A stretch of 64,000 bases of DNA from JAJAZB01 sp965249815 (GTDB lineage: Bacteria > Bacteroidota > Bacteroidia > Cytophagales > Spirosomataceae), in NCBI GenBank assembly GCA_965249815.1, contig CBDFMV010000003.1:186001-250000 (forward strand), given 5' to 3'. Below, piece by piece: positions 50,728 through 59,324 of the stretch. The notes under the pieces were generated by a model, which was not told where the DNA came from, ran no database searches, and worked only from the letters and a program-made list of their open reading frames with translations. A program made the position numbers and the translations under genes. Every line of letters starts with the position of its first letter. The first letter of the stretch is position 1.

Positions 50728-51759
50728 CTACAAAAGTACAATATCATCCGCGTGCGCCACCTCGACGTTGGGCGCACGAAGTTGAGCAGCCAGGCGTTCC
50801 GATGAAATCCGGGCCTTTGCCACGGCCACGGGCTGGCCACTTTCGTCCACGATTTCAAGGATTTCGCCCCGGTCGAAGTCGCCGCGTACGGCCAGCAGGC
50901 CCACGGCCAGCAGGCTGCGGCGGCCTTGCAGCGCCCGCACCGCCCCGGCGTCGGCGACGACCTGACCCGTGGGCAGGCTGCCGCTGCCGAGCCATTTTTG
51001 CCGGGCCGAAAAACCGGCCTCGTCGGGTACGAACACGGTGCCGGTTTCTTCGTCGAGGGCTTTCAGAATGCCGTCGGGCGTGTGGATGCCGAAAATCACG
51101 ACCCGGATGCCGAGCCGCGTGGCGCGTTTGGCGAAGGTCAGTTTGGAGGTCATGCCGCCCAGCCCCAGCGCCGATTTCGATGTGTCGGCGAGGCCGAGTA
51201 CGGTTTCGTCGATGCGCTCTACGCGGGGCACCACGCGGCCGTCGGCGTCGAGCAGCCCGCCCACCGAAGTGCTAAACAGCAGCGTTTCGGCTCCGAACCC
51301 CGCCGCCAGGAGCGTGGCGAGTTCGTCGTTGTCCGAAAACTTCAATTCGAGGTTGCTCACTACGTCGTTTTCGTTGGCGATGGGAATCACGCCGCTGGCC
51401 CAAAGCTCCTCGTAGGTTTCTTTCAACTGCAAAAACTGGCTCCGGTTGGCGAAGTGCTGCCGCTCGCACAAGCTCTGGGCGATGGGAATGCCGTATGCCG
51501 AAAAAAACTTGGCGTACAGCCCCAGCAGCAGCGGATTGCCGATGGCGGCGGCGGCCTTGCGCTCACGCAGGGTCCCGCGATAGCCTTTCAGCAGGCTTCG
51601 CCCCGCCCCCACCGCCCCCGACGACACGATCACAACCCGGTAGCGGTCGCGGAGGCGCGCCACCTGCCGGGCGATTTCGAGGATGACGGCTTCGTCGGGT
51701 TCGCCCGTGGCTTTGGTGATGGACGCCGTGCCGAATTTCAACACTACGATGGGTTTCAT
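50728..51759 (-). CDS. proB: Glutamate 5-kinase
   Basis: A 343-residue kinase, first step of proline synthesis. The amino-acid-kinase domain (residues 1-250) has VVLKFGTASITK, VVIVSSGAVGAGRSLLKG, PIANENDVVSNLELKFSDND, and LGLGGMTSKLTFAKRATRLG. Residues about 260-343 form the PUA domain (DAGAVRALQGRRSLLAVGLL). First gene of proBA, read leftward. The usual Bacteroidota feedback site would lie in the kinase domain. Confidence 0.95.
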   Translation of the reverse strand: MKPIVVLKFGTASITKATGEPDEAVILEIARQVARLRDRYRVVIVSSGAVGAGRSLLKGYRGTLRERKAAAAIGNPLLLGLYAKFFSAYGIPIAQSLCERQHFANRSQFLQLKETYEELWASGVIPIANENDVVSNLELKFSDNDELATLLAAGFGAETLLFSTSVGGLLDADGRVVPRVERIDETVLGLADTSKSALGLGGMTSKLTFAKRATRLGIRVVIFGIHTPDGILKALDEETGTVFVPDEAGFSARQKWLGSGSLPTGQVVADAGAVRALQGRRSLLAVGLLAVRGDFDRGEILEIVDESGQPVAVAKARISSERLAAQLRAPNVEVAHADDIVLL

Positions 51760-52119
51760 GGCATCGGCAAAGGTAGGGCCTGAGCGGGGTTCATCGATGC
51801 TGTCGGATTAAGGCGGGATTTTTTGCAAAAAGCAAAAAATAAAGTCTTTATTTTCCGCCATTTCGTCCAAACATTTTCCATTAACACCTTCTTTAGGTTT
51901 TAAAAATCCATCATTTTAAACCTAAAAATGCAAATCATCTAAAAACAGGTTTTATAGTAATTCTTGTTTTTCGCCAAACGATCCCCTATTTTTCGACCGG
52001 AATCAGCAAATTTTTCTGTGTCGAATTCCTGATTTGGGAAATTTTCTATTCCATCCTTTTTCAATCCAATCCGGGCCGCAATCCGTTCCAAGTTTCACCA
52101 CAAACCCCTTTTTACTCCG
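51760..52119. other. AT-rich intergenic region between divergent genes
   Basis: 360 bases without a gene, flanked by proB (leftward) and the first Tat aminotransferase (rightward). It holds poly-A/T runs, a short palindrome AAATAAAGTCTTTATTT (51836-51853 region) and an imperfect inverted repeat TTTAGGTTTTAAAA / TTTTAAACCTAAA at 51892-51926. Promoters for both genes must lie here, but no box is an exact TAnnTTTG match. Confidence 0.6.
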
Positions 52120-53325
52120 ATGAAACGTCGTAACTGGTTCAAGCAGGCCGGTGCCCTCACCCTGGGTGCCGCTGCGGCTCCCTCCCTCCTTCAGCGCGCC
52201 TACGCCGACCCGGTCGCCCGCGAAGAATTGTACCTGACGCTGTCGCACGAGTTCCGCGCCGCGCAGGCCGTCGACGCCCTGCCGCCGATGGCGATCAAGG
52301 CCCGGCTGAGTGCCAACGAAAATCCGTGGGGCCTTTCGCCCAAAACCCGCGAGGCCGTCCAGGTTTCGCTCGATCAGGCCAACCGCTACGGTGGCCGCGC
52401 CCAGAGTGAACTCTACAAAGTGATTGCCGAAAAAGAAGGCATTCCGATGCCCAGCGGTGGGGACGGCAACTTCCGGGGGCCGTCCACGAGCATGATCAAG
52501 CTTGGCTGCGGGTCGAGCGAACTGCTCAGCGCCTCGCTAATGCATTTTGGGCAAAAGGGCAAAATCCTGATGGCCGACCCGTGCTACATTTCGGGCAACG
52601 ACGATCGCTACGGCATCGGCATGGACAAGGTGAAACTCACCGCCGACTACCAGTACGACCTGGAGGCGATGGCGGCCAAAGCCGACCCGGCCGTGCACAG
52701 CCTCGTGTACATCTGCAACCCCAACAACCCGACGGGCAACCTGCTCCCCGCCGACAAGCTGCGGAAGTTCATCGACGAGGTGTCTCCTAAAGTGCCCGTG
52801 CTGATCGACGAAGCCTACATCGATTACGCCAAAAACCCGGCGACGGATTGCATGGTGGACAAGTTGAAGGAAGGCAAAAACGTGATCATCCTCCGCACGA
52901 TGTCGAAACTCTACGCTTTCGCCGGGATGCGCCTCGGCTACGCGCTGGCTAAACCCGAGCACCTGAGCGCCATCGGCAAGTACACCATGAACGGCTTCGG
53001 CCTCTCGGTGCCGACCATTATGGGGGCCATCACCGCGCTGAAAGACGCCGACAACCAGAAAATGGTCATCGAAAAAACGGCGGAATCGAAGGCGTACACG
53101 ATTGATTTCCTGAAAAAAGCGGGTTACACGCCCATCCCGTCGTACGCCAACTTTATGCTGTTTCCGATCAAAATGAAAGGCCAGGAACTGGTCGCCAAGC
53201 TGATGGAACAAGGCGTCGCCGTACGCCACTGGTTTTTCGACGGCCAGCCCTGGTGCCGCGTCAGCATCGGCACGATGGACGAGATGAAGGCCTTCACCGA
53301 CGCGTTTTCCAAGGTGGCGGTTTGA
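52120..53325 (+). CDS. Tat-signal class I/II aminotransferase, copy 1
   Basis: A 401-residue PLP aminotransferase of the histidinol-phosphate-aminotransferase-like type. The N-terminus MKRRNWFKQAGALTLGAAAA is a twin-arginine signal, so it is probably exported folded. Family motifs are LSANENPWGLSPKTREAV near residue 62, YICNPNNPTGNLLPADKL near 203, PVLIDEAYIDYA, and the PLP lysine in LRTMSKLYAFAGMRLGYALA near 258. A tandem paralogue follows at 53507. An exported aminotransferase is unusual; the amine acceptor is unknown. Confidence 0.88.
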   Translation: MKRRNWFKQAGALTLGAAAAPSLLQRAYADPVAREELYLTLSHEFRAAQAVDALPPMAIKARLSANENPWGLSPKTREAVQVSLDQANRYGGRAQSELYKVIAEKEGIPMPSGGDGNFRGPSTSMIKLGCGSSELLSASLMHFGQKGKILMADPCYISGNDDRYGIGMDKVKLTADYQYDLEAMAAKADPAVHSLVYICNPNNPTGNLLPADKLRKFIDEVSPKVPVLIDEAYIDYAKNPATDCMVDKLKEGKNVIILRTMSKLYAFAGMRLGYALAKPEHLSAIGKYTMNGFGLSVPTIMGAITALKDADNQKMVIEKTAESKAYTIDFLKKAGYTPIPSYANFMLFPIKMKGQELVAKLMEQGVAVRHWFFDGQPWCRVSIGTMDEMKAFTDAFSKVAV

Positions 53326-53333
53326 GTGGATGA

Positions 53334-53405
53334 GTTTAGAGTTAAGAGTTCAGGGTTTAGGGTTTACAGTTAAAAACGCTGAACCCTGAACTCTGAATCC
53401 TAAAC
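53334..53405. repeat. Intergenic hairpin, GGGTTTA periodic
   Basis: An imperfect inverted repeat between the two aminotransferases; the left arm is made of quasi-repeats (GTTTAGAGTTAAGAGTTCAG...) and pairs with GAACCCTGAACTCTGAATCC near 53381-53400. Beyond it, up to 53506, only a TACCTTGC -7-like box at 53466 was noted. Confidence 0.75.
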
Positions 53406-53506
53406 GCACCAACCCGCTCCGTTACCGTTCCCTCAATATCCTGCCGGTTTCCGGGTGGAAATTTTTACCTTGCGGAAAAGATTTTTATCCGTAAACCCCT
53501 CTCTGC

Positions 53507-54646
53507 ATGGCAAGTTCTTTGAACCGCCGCGAGTGGCTGCGCCGAAGCGCGCTGGCCGCCGTTGGCTTCGGTGCCGCCCCCGACCTGATTGCCCGTCCGC
53601 TGATTTCCAGCGCCGTTTTTCAACGCGAATGCGCCTCGCGGATCGTACCGCCGCTCAACGTCAAAGCCAAACTCGACGCGAACGAAAACCCCTGGGGTCC
53701 GTCCGAAAAAACCAAGCAGGCCCTCATCGCGTCGCTGGGTGACTCGAACCGGTACGCGTTCCGGGAAATCTTCGCGTTGCGGGGCACGGTGGCAGCCAGA
53801 GACGGCGTCAAAGGCGACAACATCCTGCTCGGAGCCGGGTCGTCGGAGCTGCTGGCGGCGGGCATCAACGCCCACGCGAAGGGGAAAATCATGCTGGCCG
53901 CTCCCTGCTACATTTCTGACGGCATGATGGGCGAGTTTCCGATGGACAAAGTGCCCCTGACCGCTGGCTACCAGTACGACCTCGACGCGATGGCGGCCAA
54001 AGCCGACCCGGCCGTGCACAGCCTGATTTACATCTGCAACCCCAACAACCCCACGGGTCAGATTTTGCCCGCCGACAAGCTGCGCAAATTTATCGATGAG
54101 GTTTCGCCCAAAGTGCCAATCCTCATCGACGAAGCTTACATCGACTACGCCGCCGACCCAAAAGCCGAAAGCATGGTGGATAAAGTGCGGGAAGGTAAAA
54201 ACGTGATCATCCTGCGGACGTTCTCGAAGCTGCACGCTTTTGCCGGGTTGCGGGTGGGCTACGCGCTGGCTAAACCAGCCCTGATCAAGGTATTGGAGCC
54301 ATTTACCCAGCAGGGCTTTGGCGTGTCGGTCACGTCGGCGGCAGCGGGGCTGGCCGCTTTGAAGGACACGGAATTTCAGCAGATGACGCTTCAGAAAACG
54401 ACCGAATCGAAGCAGTTTCTGCTCGACAGCCTGAAGAAACTGGGCTACGCGCCCCTGCCCTCGTCGGCCAACTTCGTGCTGTTTCCGATTACGATGAAGG
54501 GGCAGCAGTTGCAGAATCAACTGGCGAGGGAAGGCGTGTTCGTGCGGCACTGGCTTTTCGACAAACAACCCTGGTGCCGCGTCAGCATCGGCACGATGGA
54601 CGAGATGAAGGCCTTCGCGGAAGTTTTCACGAAGGTGGTTTCCTAA
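53507..54646 (+). CDS. Tat-signal class I/II aminotransferase, copy 2
   Basis: A 379-residue paralogue of the preceding enzyme. It too carries a twin-arginine signal (LNRREWLRRSALAAVGFGAA). Motifs are LDANENPWGPSEKTKQAL near residue 53, YICNPNNPTGQILPADKL near 180, PILIDEAYIDYAADPKAE and LRTFSKLHAFAGLRVGYALA with the PLP lysine. Two stretches (38 and 48 bases) are identical to copy 1 at the DNA level. A hairpin and then a Tat-signal amino-acid oxidase follow. Confidence 0.88.
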   Translation: MASSLNRREWLRRSALAAVGFGAAPDLIARPLISSAVFQRECASRIVPPLNVKAKLDANENPWGPSEKTKQALIASLGDSNRYAFREIFALRGTVAARDGVKGDNILLGAGSSELLAAGINAHAKGKIMLAAPCYISDGMMGEFPMDKVPLTAGYQYDLDAMAAKADPAVHSLIYICNPNNPTGQILPADKLRKFIDEVSPKVPILIDEAYIDYAADPKAESMVDKVREGKNVIILRTFSKLHAFAGLRVGYALAKPALIKVLEPFTQQGFGVSVTSAAAGLAALKDTEFQQMTLQKTTESKQFLLDSLKKLGYAPLPSSANFVLFPITMKGQQLQNQLAREGVFVRHWLFDKQPWCRVSIGTMDEMKAFAEVFTKVVS

Positions 54647-54651
54647 CTTCC

Positions 54652-54723
54652 GTGCTTCGTTGTTCGTGCTCCGTGCGGAAGAAGAGGCGAACAACCAGGC
54701 ACGAAGCACGAACAACGAAGCAC
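54652..54723. repeat. Intergenic hairpin, TTCGTTGTTCGTGC type
   Basis: Arms at 54652-54676 and 54699-54723 (GTGCTTCGTTGTTCGTGCTC and complement) pair with one G.T mismatch. The right arm ends four bases before the oxidase ATG at 54728 and so covers its ribosome-binding region. Confidence 0.8.
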
Positions 54724-54727
54724 AACC

Positions 54728-56278
54728 ATGACCCGCAGAGATTTCATTGAACGTTCCGGCAACGGCTACCTCGCGCTGCTTGGGCTGGGCTTGCTACCCG
54801 GTGCCCCGGCGAAGGGATTTGCCCTGCCGCGCACGGAGAAAGCGAACAAAAAAGTCCTTATCCTCGGCGCGGGCCTGGCCGGGATGACCACCGCCTACGA
54901 ACTCGGCAAACTCGGCTACGACTGCACGATTCTGGAGGCCCGCAACCGCCCCGGCGGGCGGGTCTGGACGGTGCGCGGCAGCACCGAGGAAACCGAAGTA
55001 GGCGGCGAAAAACAGGTCTGCCGCTTCGACGAAGGCCACTACCTCAACGCCGGGGCCGCGCGGATTCCGCACCACCACCAGCTCACACTGCATTACTGCC
55101 GCGAGTTGAGAGTGCCCGTCGAGATTTTCGGGAATTTCAACGAAGCCGGGCTGTATTATTCCGAAAACCCGACCGGCGCGCTGGCCAACCGGCCCGTTCG
55201 CGCCCGCGAAATCCACGCCGACATGCGGGGGCAGTTGTACGAATTGCTCGCGAAAGTAGGCGACCAGCCCTTCCTCGACGCCCAGATGACCACCGAAGAC
55301 GTGGAAAAACTGCGATTCTGGCTCAAGGAAGAAGCCGGGCTGACGACCGAGCGGAAATACGCCGGTTCGGAAATGCGCGGCTACAAAGTGCGCCCGGCGG
55401 CGGGCACCCAGTCGGGCGAAATCGCGACGCCCTACGCCTTGAAGGACATCGTCGAATCGGGCCTCACGCACCCGGCCTTTGCCAACGTGGGCGAGTACAC
55501 GTACCACCAGCAGCCGGTTTTGTTGCAAATGGTGGGCGGCAACGACAACCTGCCGAGAGCCTTTGCGAAAGTCCTCGGCGATAAAATCCAGTACAACTGC
55601 GAAGTGAAGGAACTGCGCAAAACCGACACTGGCGCGCGGGTCGTTTTTCTCGACAAAAAAACGGGCAAGACGGGCGAAGTCGCCGCCGATTTCTGCGTCT
55701 GCGCGCTGCCATTACCAATGCTGAAGCAGGTGCAATCCGACCTTTCGGGCAACGTGCAGCGCGCCGCCGATTTCGTGCCGTACATGCACACGACCAAAAT
55801 CGGGCTGCAATTCAAGCGGCGGTTCTGGGAGGAAGACGACGCCATTTTCGGCGGCATCTCCAAAACGAATCAGGACATTACGCAGATTTTCTACCCATCG
55901 TACGGGTTTCTGGGCCAAAAAGGCGTACTCAAGGGCGCGTACTGTTTCCACGACCGGGCCACCAAAATCGGCAACCTGAGCCTGGCCGAGCGCGAAAAAC
56001 TGGCGCTCACCCAGGGCGGCAAAATTCACCCGCAGTACCCGGCGGAGTTCGAGAACTCGTTTTCGCTGGCCTGGCACAAAATCCCGTACTCGCTGGGTGG
56101 CTGGGCCGAGTACACCAAAGCCGCCCGCGAGAAGATGTACCCTGCCCTGCTCGAACCCGACGGCCCGATTTACTTCGCCGGCGAGCACGTGAGCTACCTC
56201 ACTGCCTGGATGGCCGGGGCGCTCGAATCGGCGCGGCGGGTGGCCGAGTTGCTGCACAAGCGGGTGAGCGCCAATTAA
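54728..56278 (+). CDS. Tat-signal flavin amine oxidase (L-amino-acid-oxidase-like)
   Basis: A 516-residue flavoprotein. MTRRDFIERSGNGYLALLGL is a twin-arginine signal. The FAD region reads VLILGAGLAGMTTAYELGKL and ILEARNRPGGRVWTVRGS; the substrate helix has EGHYLNAGAARIPHHHQLTL, and GPIYFAGEHVSYLTAWMAGA is the C-terminal FAD-contact region of L-amino-acid and monoamine oxidases. It follows two Tat-signal aminotransferases, so the three could act on amino acids in the periplasm. Substrate unknown. Confidence 0.9.
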   Translation: MTRRDFIERSGNGYLALLGLGLLPGAPAKGFALPRTEKANKKVLILGAGLAGMTTAYELGKLGYDCTILEARNRPGGRVWTVRGSTEETEVGGEKQVCRFDEGHYLNAGAARIPHHHQLTLHYCRELRVPVEIFGNFNEAGLYYSENPTGALANRPVRAREIHADMRGQLYELLAKVGDQPFLDAQMTTEDVEKLRFWLKEEAGLTTERKYAGSEMRGYKVRPAAGTQSGEIATPYALKDIVESGLTHPAFANVGEYTYHQQPVLLQMVGGNDNLPRAFAKVLGDKIQYNCEVKELRKTDTGARVVFLDKKTGKTGEVAADFCVCALPLPMLKQVQSDLSGNVQRAADFVPYMHTTKIGLQFKRRFWEEDDAIFGGISKTNQDITQIFYPSYGFLGQKGVLKGAYCFHDRATKIGNLSLAEREKLALTQGGKIHPQYPAEFENSFSLAWHKIPYSLGGWAEYTKAAREKMYPALLEPDGPIYFAGEHVSYLTAWMAGALESARRVAELLHKRVSAN

Positions 56279-56361
56279 TCCGAATGCACACGAGGCGATC
56301 TTTTTGAGTCGAATCTTTCAACTTCCCAACTCATCCCGACAAGAATGTCGGGGCTACGCGT

Positions 56362-57324
56362 ATGAAAAAACTCCTCCTGACCCTTAGCGCCCTCTTTTTC
56401 GCCCTCGGCCTGTTCGCCCAGGAAGCCTCCGAAAAGCGCGGCATCACCGCCGCCGAGTACGACGCGGTGAAGAAAATTGCCATCAAAAACCTGGAAAAAG
56501 ACAGCTACGTCAAGGCCGACAAGTTCATCCTCGACCGCATCGGTGACCCGTTCGTATTCAAATTTTCCGACGGCACCGAGCGGCGGGTGTACCTTTACAA
56601 GCTGTTCGAGACCGAGAAAATGGCCGATCTGGGCATGTTTGCCGTGTATAACACGCCCAAAGACGGTAAAATGCGACTGTTTCCCGTGCCCAGTCCCGAC
56701 GCGCCGGGCGAAGTCTGGGGCAAGTACATCGACGATCTGAAGTACGGCGAAGACGCCATGAAGGGCTTGGCGTCGTGCGTGGCCTTTGCCCTGACCAAGT
56801 CGGGTGTGGGCGGTACGCCGGTGGTGGCAAAGGAGGGCGAGAAAATCGAGTACTGTTTCCCCGCCGACGCCCGCGTGACGCTGGCCGACGGCACGAACAG
56901 AGCCATCGCCGACGTGCAGCCCGGCCAAACGGTCCTGAGTTTCAATCCCGAAACCCGGCAGGCCGAAACGGCCATAGTGCAGGCTGTTCAGGTGCACACC
57001 AACCGCGCTTTCGCCCTGACCCGCCTCGCGCTCGTGGAGCCAGCGTCGCTCGAAACGGCGCAGGCATCGGCCCCCCGCTGGCTGGTGGAAACCACGCTCG
57101 AAGCCACCGCGAACCACCCCGTTTTAACGGCCACTGGACGCAAAGCCCTCGGCGACGTGCGGGTGGGTGAAACGCTATTCTTAGCCGATGCCGGTTCGGC
57201 AACCCCGAAAGCCTACCGCGTGTTCACGGCGCAAACGGCGTACCGCACGGTCGGGACGGTGCTTAATCTGGTGACCGACAAGACAACATATGTAGTGAAC
57301 GGCGTGGTGGTGTTCAGAAAGTGA
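56362..57324 (+). CDS. Secreted protein with C-terminal Hint domain
   Basis: A 320-residue protein. Residues 1-20 are a signal peptide (ending ALGLFAQ). Residues about 25-160 form an unrecognised alpha/beta domain (FVFKFSDGTERRVYLYKLFE). Residues 165-318 are a Hint (Hedgehog/intein) fold: Cys165 in EYCFPADARVTLADGTNRAI, VQPGQTVLSFNPETRQ, the block-B TANHPV with His252, and KALGDVRVGETLF, then VTDKTTYVVNGVVVFRK. It ends without the intein His-Asn pair or a C-extein, so N-terminal cleavage or ester transfer, as in Hedgehog, is the likely chemistry. Confidence 0.8.
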   Translation: MKKLLLTLSALFFALGLFAQEASEKRGITAAEYDAVKKIAIKNLEKDSYVKADKFILDRIGDPFVFKFSDGTERRVYLYKLFETEKMADLGMFAVYNTPKDGKMRLFPVPSPDAPGEVWGKYIDDLKYGEDAMKGLASCVAFALTKSGVGGTPVVAKEGEKIEYCFPADARVTLADGTNRAIADVQPGQTVLSFNPETRQAETAIVQAVQVHTNRAFALTRLALVEPASLETAQASAPRWLVETTLEATANHPVLTATGRKALGDVRVGETLFLADAGSATPKAYRVFTAQTAYRTVGTVLNLVTDKTTYVVNGVVVFRK

Positions 57325-57338
57325 TTTCCGAAACTCCC

Positions 57339-57379
57339 AAAACAAAGGCGGCCCGGTTTTGCCGGGCCGCCTTTGTTTT
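57339..57379. terminator. Bidirectional terminator
   Basis: A perfect 18-base-pair stem (AAAACAAAGGCGGCCCGG and complement, loop TTTTG) between the convergent Hint and aat genes. Confidence 0.85.
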
Positions 57380-57381
57380 GC

Positions 57382-58014
57382 CTATGCAACCTGTTCTTTA
57401 AACAAATGCTCGAGCGCCCCTTCGGCAAAAATACACTTTCGTTCCAGGGCAATTTTAAGGCGTCGAATGTACTCCGAGCGCGGAATTTCAATGGCTCCGA
57501 AGCGACGCACGTTTTCATTAATAAATTGAGTATCAAGCAATTCGTACCCTTGTTTTTTCAAAAGTTCCATTAAAAAATGAAAGGCGACTTTGGAAGCGTT
57601 GGAGACCAAATGAAACATCGATTCCCCGAAAAATACCCCGCCGATTGCCACGCCGTACAGGCCACCCGCTAAACGATTATCCATATACGCCTCCACGGAA
57701 TACGCCAGCCCAGCCTGGTGAAGTTCGGTGTAGGCTTCGATGATTTCGGGCGATATCCAGGTGCCCTCGCCGTCGGCGCGGGGAACGGCGCAGTAGCGAA
57801 TAACCGATTCAAAATCAGTATTGATGCGAACCTCGAACGCCTTTTTGTTCAGCAAAGGGCGGAGCGAGCGGGCGGGCTTGTACCCTTCGATGGGAATAAT
57901 GGCGCGCGGGTCGGGTGAGTACCAGTAAACCGTCCCGTCCGAGTCGGCCATCGGGAAGATACCGTTCATGTACCCGTAGATCAAGTCGTCAGCGGTGAGG
58001 TTGGTCTTGTTCAT
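57382..58014 (-). CDS. aat: Leucyl/phenylalanyl-tRNA--protein transferase
   Basis: A 210-residue enzyme adding Leu or Phe to proteins with basic N-termini, marking them for ClpSP. It shows LIYGYMNGIFPMADSDGTVY near residue 12, WYSPDPRAIIPIEGYKPARS near 31, GEGTWISPEIIEAYTELH, GGLYGVAIGGVFFGESMFHL and LLDTQFINENVRRFGAIEIP. ATG 58014 is chosen over TTG 58029; CAAAGATT at 58040-58047 reads as a -7-like AATCTTTG on the minus strand. Confidence 0.94.
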   Translation of the reverse strand: MNKTNLTADDLIYGYMNGIFPMADSDGTVYWYSPDPRAIIPIEGYKPARSLRPLLNKKAFEVRINTDFESVIRYCAVPRADGEGTWISPEIIEAYTELHQAGLAYSVEAYMDNRLAGGLYGVAIGGVFFGESMFHLVSNASKVAFHFLMELLKKQGYELLDTQFINENVRRFGAIEIPRSEYIRRLKIALERKCIFAEGALEHLFKEQVA

Positions 58015-58458
58015 CAAGCTGGGAAGCAAGTACCGGAAACAAAGATTACCAAGAACATTCAGTTTTGCAAGTGGCTCTACCAGGCGTTCCGCGAAAAAAG
58101 AAGGCGGTTGCTTGGGAAAAATACCCGTTTCCAGGGTTCATCGATCGTTAAATTCTCTTAACGGTTTGGCCCGTTTCGCAGATTTTTGCAACCTTTGCAC
58201 CGTTCTCTACCACGCACCGCGAGCCAATGGCCTTTCCAGCCCTTTCGTTACGCTTCTTCCCGGCTGCTCCCACGCGCTATCCGCGACGGGTCAGGGCGGT
58301 GCGGTGCAGGCCGTCCAGGCCGTCCAGGCCCTGCTGATTTTTCCGCCAACCGGCACAACTTTTTTCGGCCCGTTCGTTGTTTACCCCATCCGGTCTAACC
58401 GGTTGGCCCGGCCGAAACTCCTTTTTTCATTCCTTTCGTTTTTCGTCAGCACGCAAAA
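58015..58458. other. Intergenic region with a probable long leader of the arg operon
   Basis: 444 bases between divergent genes. A possible promoter lies at 58165-58197: TTTG, a 21-base spacer, then AACCTTTG. The resulting leader of about 255 bases contains three short repeats of AGGCCGTCC/AGGCCCTGC at about 58306-58333 and T-rich ends. An open frame across it lacks protein-like composition and was not called. Confidence 0.4.
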
Positions 58459-59142
58459 ATGAACGAGTATAACGTCCAGATTGCCACAGCAGCCCATTTT
58501 CCGCTCGCCGGGGAGATCTGTTTTCATATGGAGGAGAGCGCGAAAGTCCGGGGAACAGGTATTTCGAAGCGCTCACCGGAGTACCTGCGCCAAAAGATGG
58601 AGGAGGGCAAAGCCATCGTCGCCACCGACCGCGCCGGGAACTTCATCGGGTTTTGCTACGTCGAAACCTGGGACCACGGCAAGTTCGTGGCCAACTCGGG
58701 CCTCATCGTCCACCCCGACCACCGCAAGAGCGGCATCGCCAAGAGCATCAAGGTGAAGGCCTTCGAACTGTCGCGGACGAAATACCCCGATGCCAAAATC
58801 ATCGGCATCACGACCAGCCTGGCCGTGATGAAAATCAATTCCGACCTGGGCTACAAACCAACGACCTTCTCGGAACTACCCGTGGGCGATGATTTCTGGA
58901 AAGGCTGCTCCAGTTGCGTCAATTACGACATCCTCAACCGCACCAACCGCAAGCACTGCCTCTGCACGGGCATGATGTACGACCCGGTGGAGGAGGAAAA
59001 AGACGTCAAAAAAGGCGGCGACGGCAAAAAGCCGAAGTGGAATTTCGTGAAAAATTCGAAAATCTACGAGAGGTGGCAGAAGATCAAGCAACGCATTCTC
59101 TTCGGCGAACGCGAAGAAGAGGAGGAGCCTGCCCTGCCGTGA
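58459..59142 (+). CDS. GNAT acyltransferase of the arginine operon
   Basis: A 227-residue GNAT enzyme heading the arginine operon. The GNAT core spans residues 5-150: IATAAHFPLAGEICFHMEES, NFIGFCYVETWDHGKFVANS, GLIVHPDHRKSGIAKSIKVK (acyl-CoA loop). A cysteine cluster, CSSCVNYDILNRTNRKHCLC, near residue 152 may bind zinc. A Lys/Glu-rich tail follows. By position it should acylate glutamate (N-acetyl or N-succinyl) in the first step; the ArgF'-type enzyme at the end of the operon makes N-succinylglutamate plausible. Acyl donor unproven. Confidence 0.8.
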   Translation: MNEYNVQIATAAHFPLAGEICFHMEESAKVRGTGISKRSPEYLRQKMEEGKAIVATDRAGNFIGFCYVETWDHGKFVANSGLIVHPDHRKSGIAKSIKVKAFELSRTKYPDAKIIGITTSLAVMKINSDLGYKPTTFSELPVGDDFWKGCSSCVNYDILNRTNRKHCLCTGMMYDPVEEEKDVKKGGDGKKPKWNFVKNSKIYERWQKIKQRILFGEREEEEEPALP

Positions 59143-59203
59143 GTTTTGGTTATTGGTGATCCGTTACGGATTAACGGCTCACTTTCCGACTCGGATTCTA
59201 ATG

Positions 59204-59238
59204 GCGGACGGGGCAGCGAAACCCCGTCCGCTTTTCAT
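59204..59238 (+). terminator. Intra-operon terminator/attenuator before argG
   Basis: GCGGACGGGG at 59204-59213 pairs with CCCCGTCCGC at 59222-59231, followed by a T-rich tract. It lies between the GNAT gene and argG; an AACTTTG box at 59278-59284 could restart transcription. Confidence 0.6.
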
Positions 59239-59324
59239 TTTTTAAGCCAATTAACTGTTTTTCGGGAAACTGCGCGGAACTTTGCCCCGCCTTTTTCTGA
59301 CTCGGGCGGACAGCCCCATTGCCC

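Noticed and set aside
57995..58462. A 155-codon open frame in the gap before the arginine operon
   Set aside because: It overlaps aat antisense, lacks a good start context, and its composition looks like a leader region; it ends over the start of the GNAT gene.
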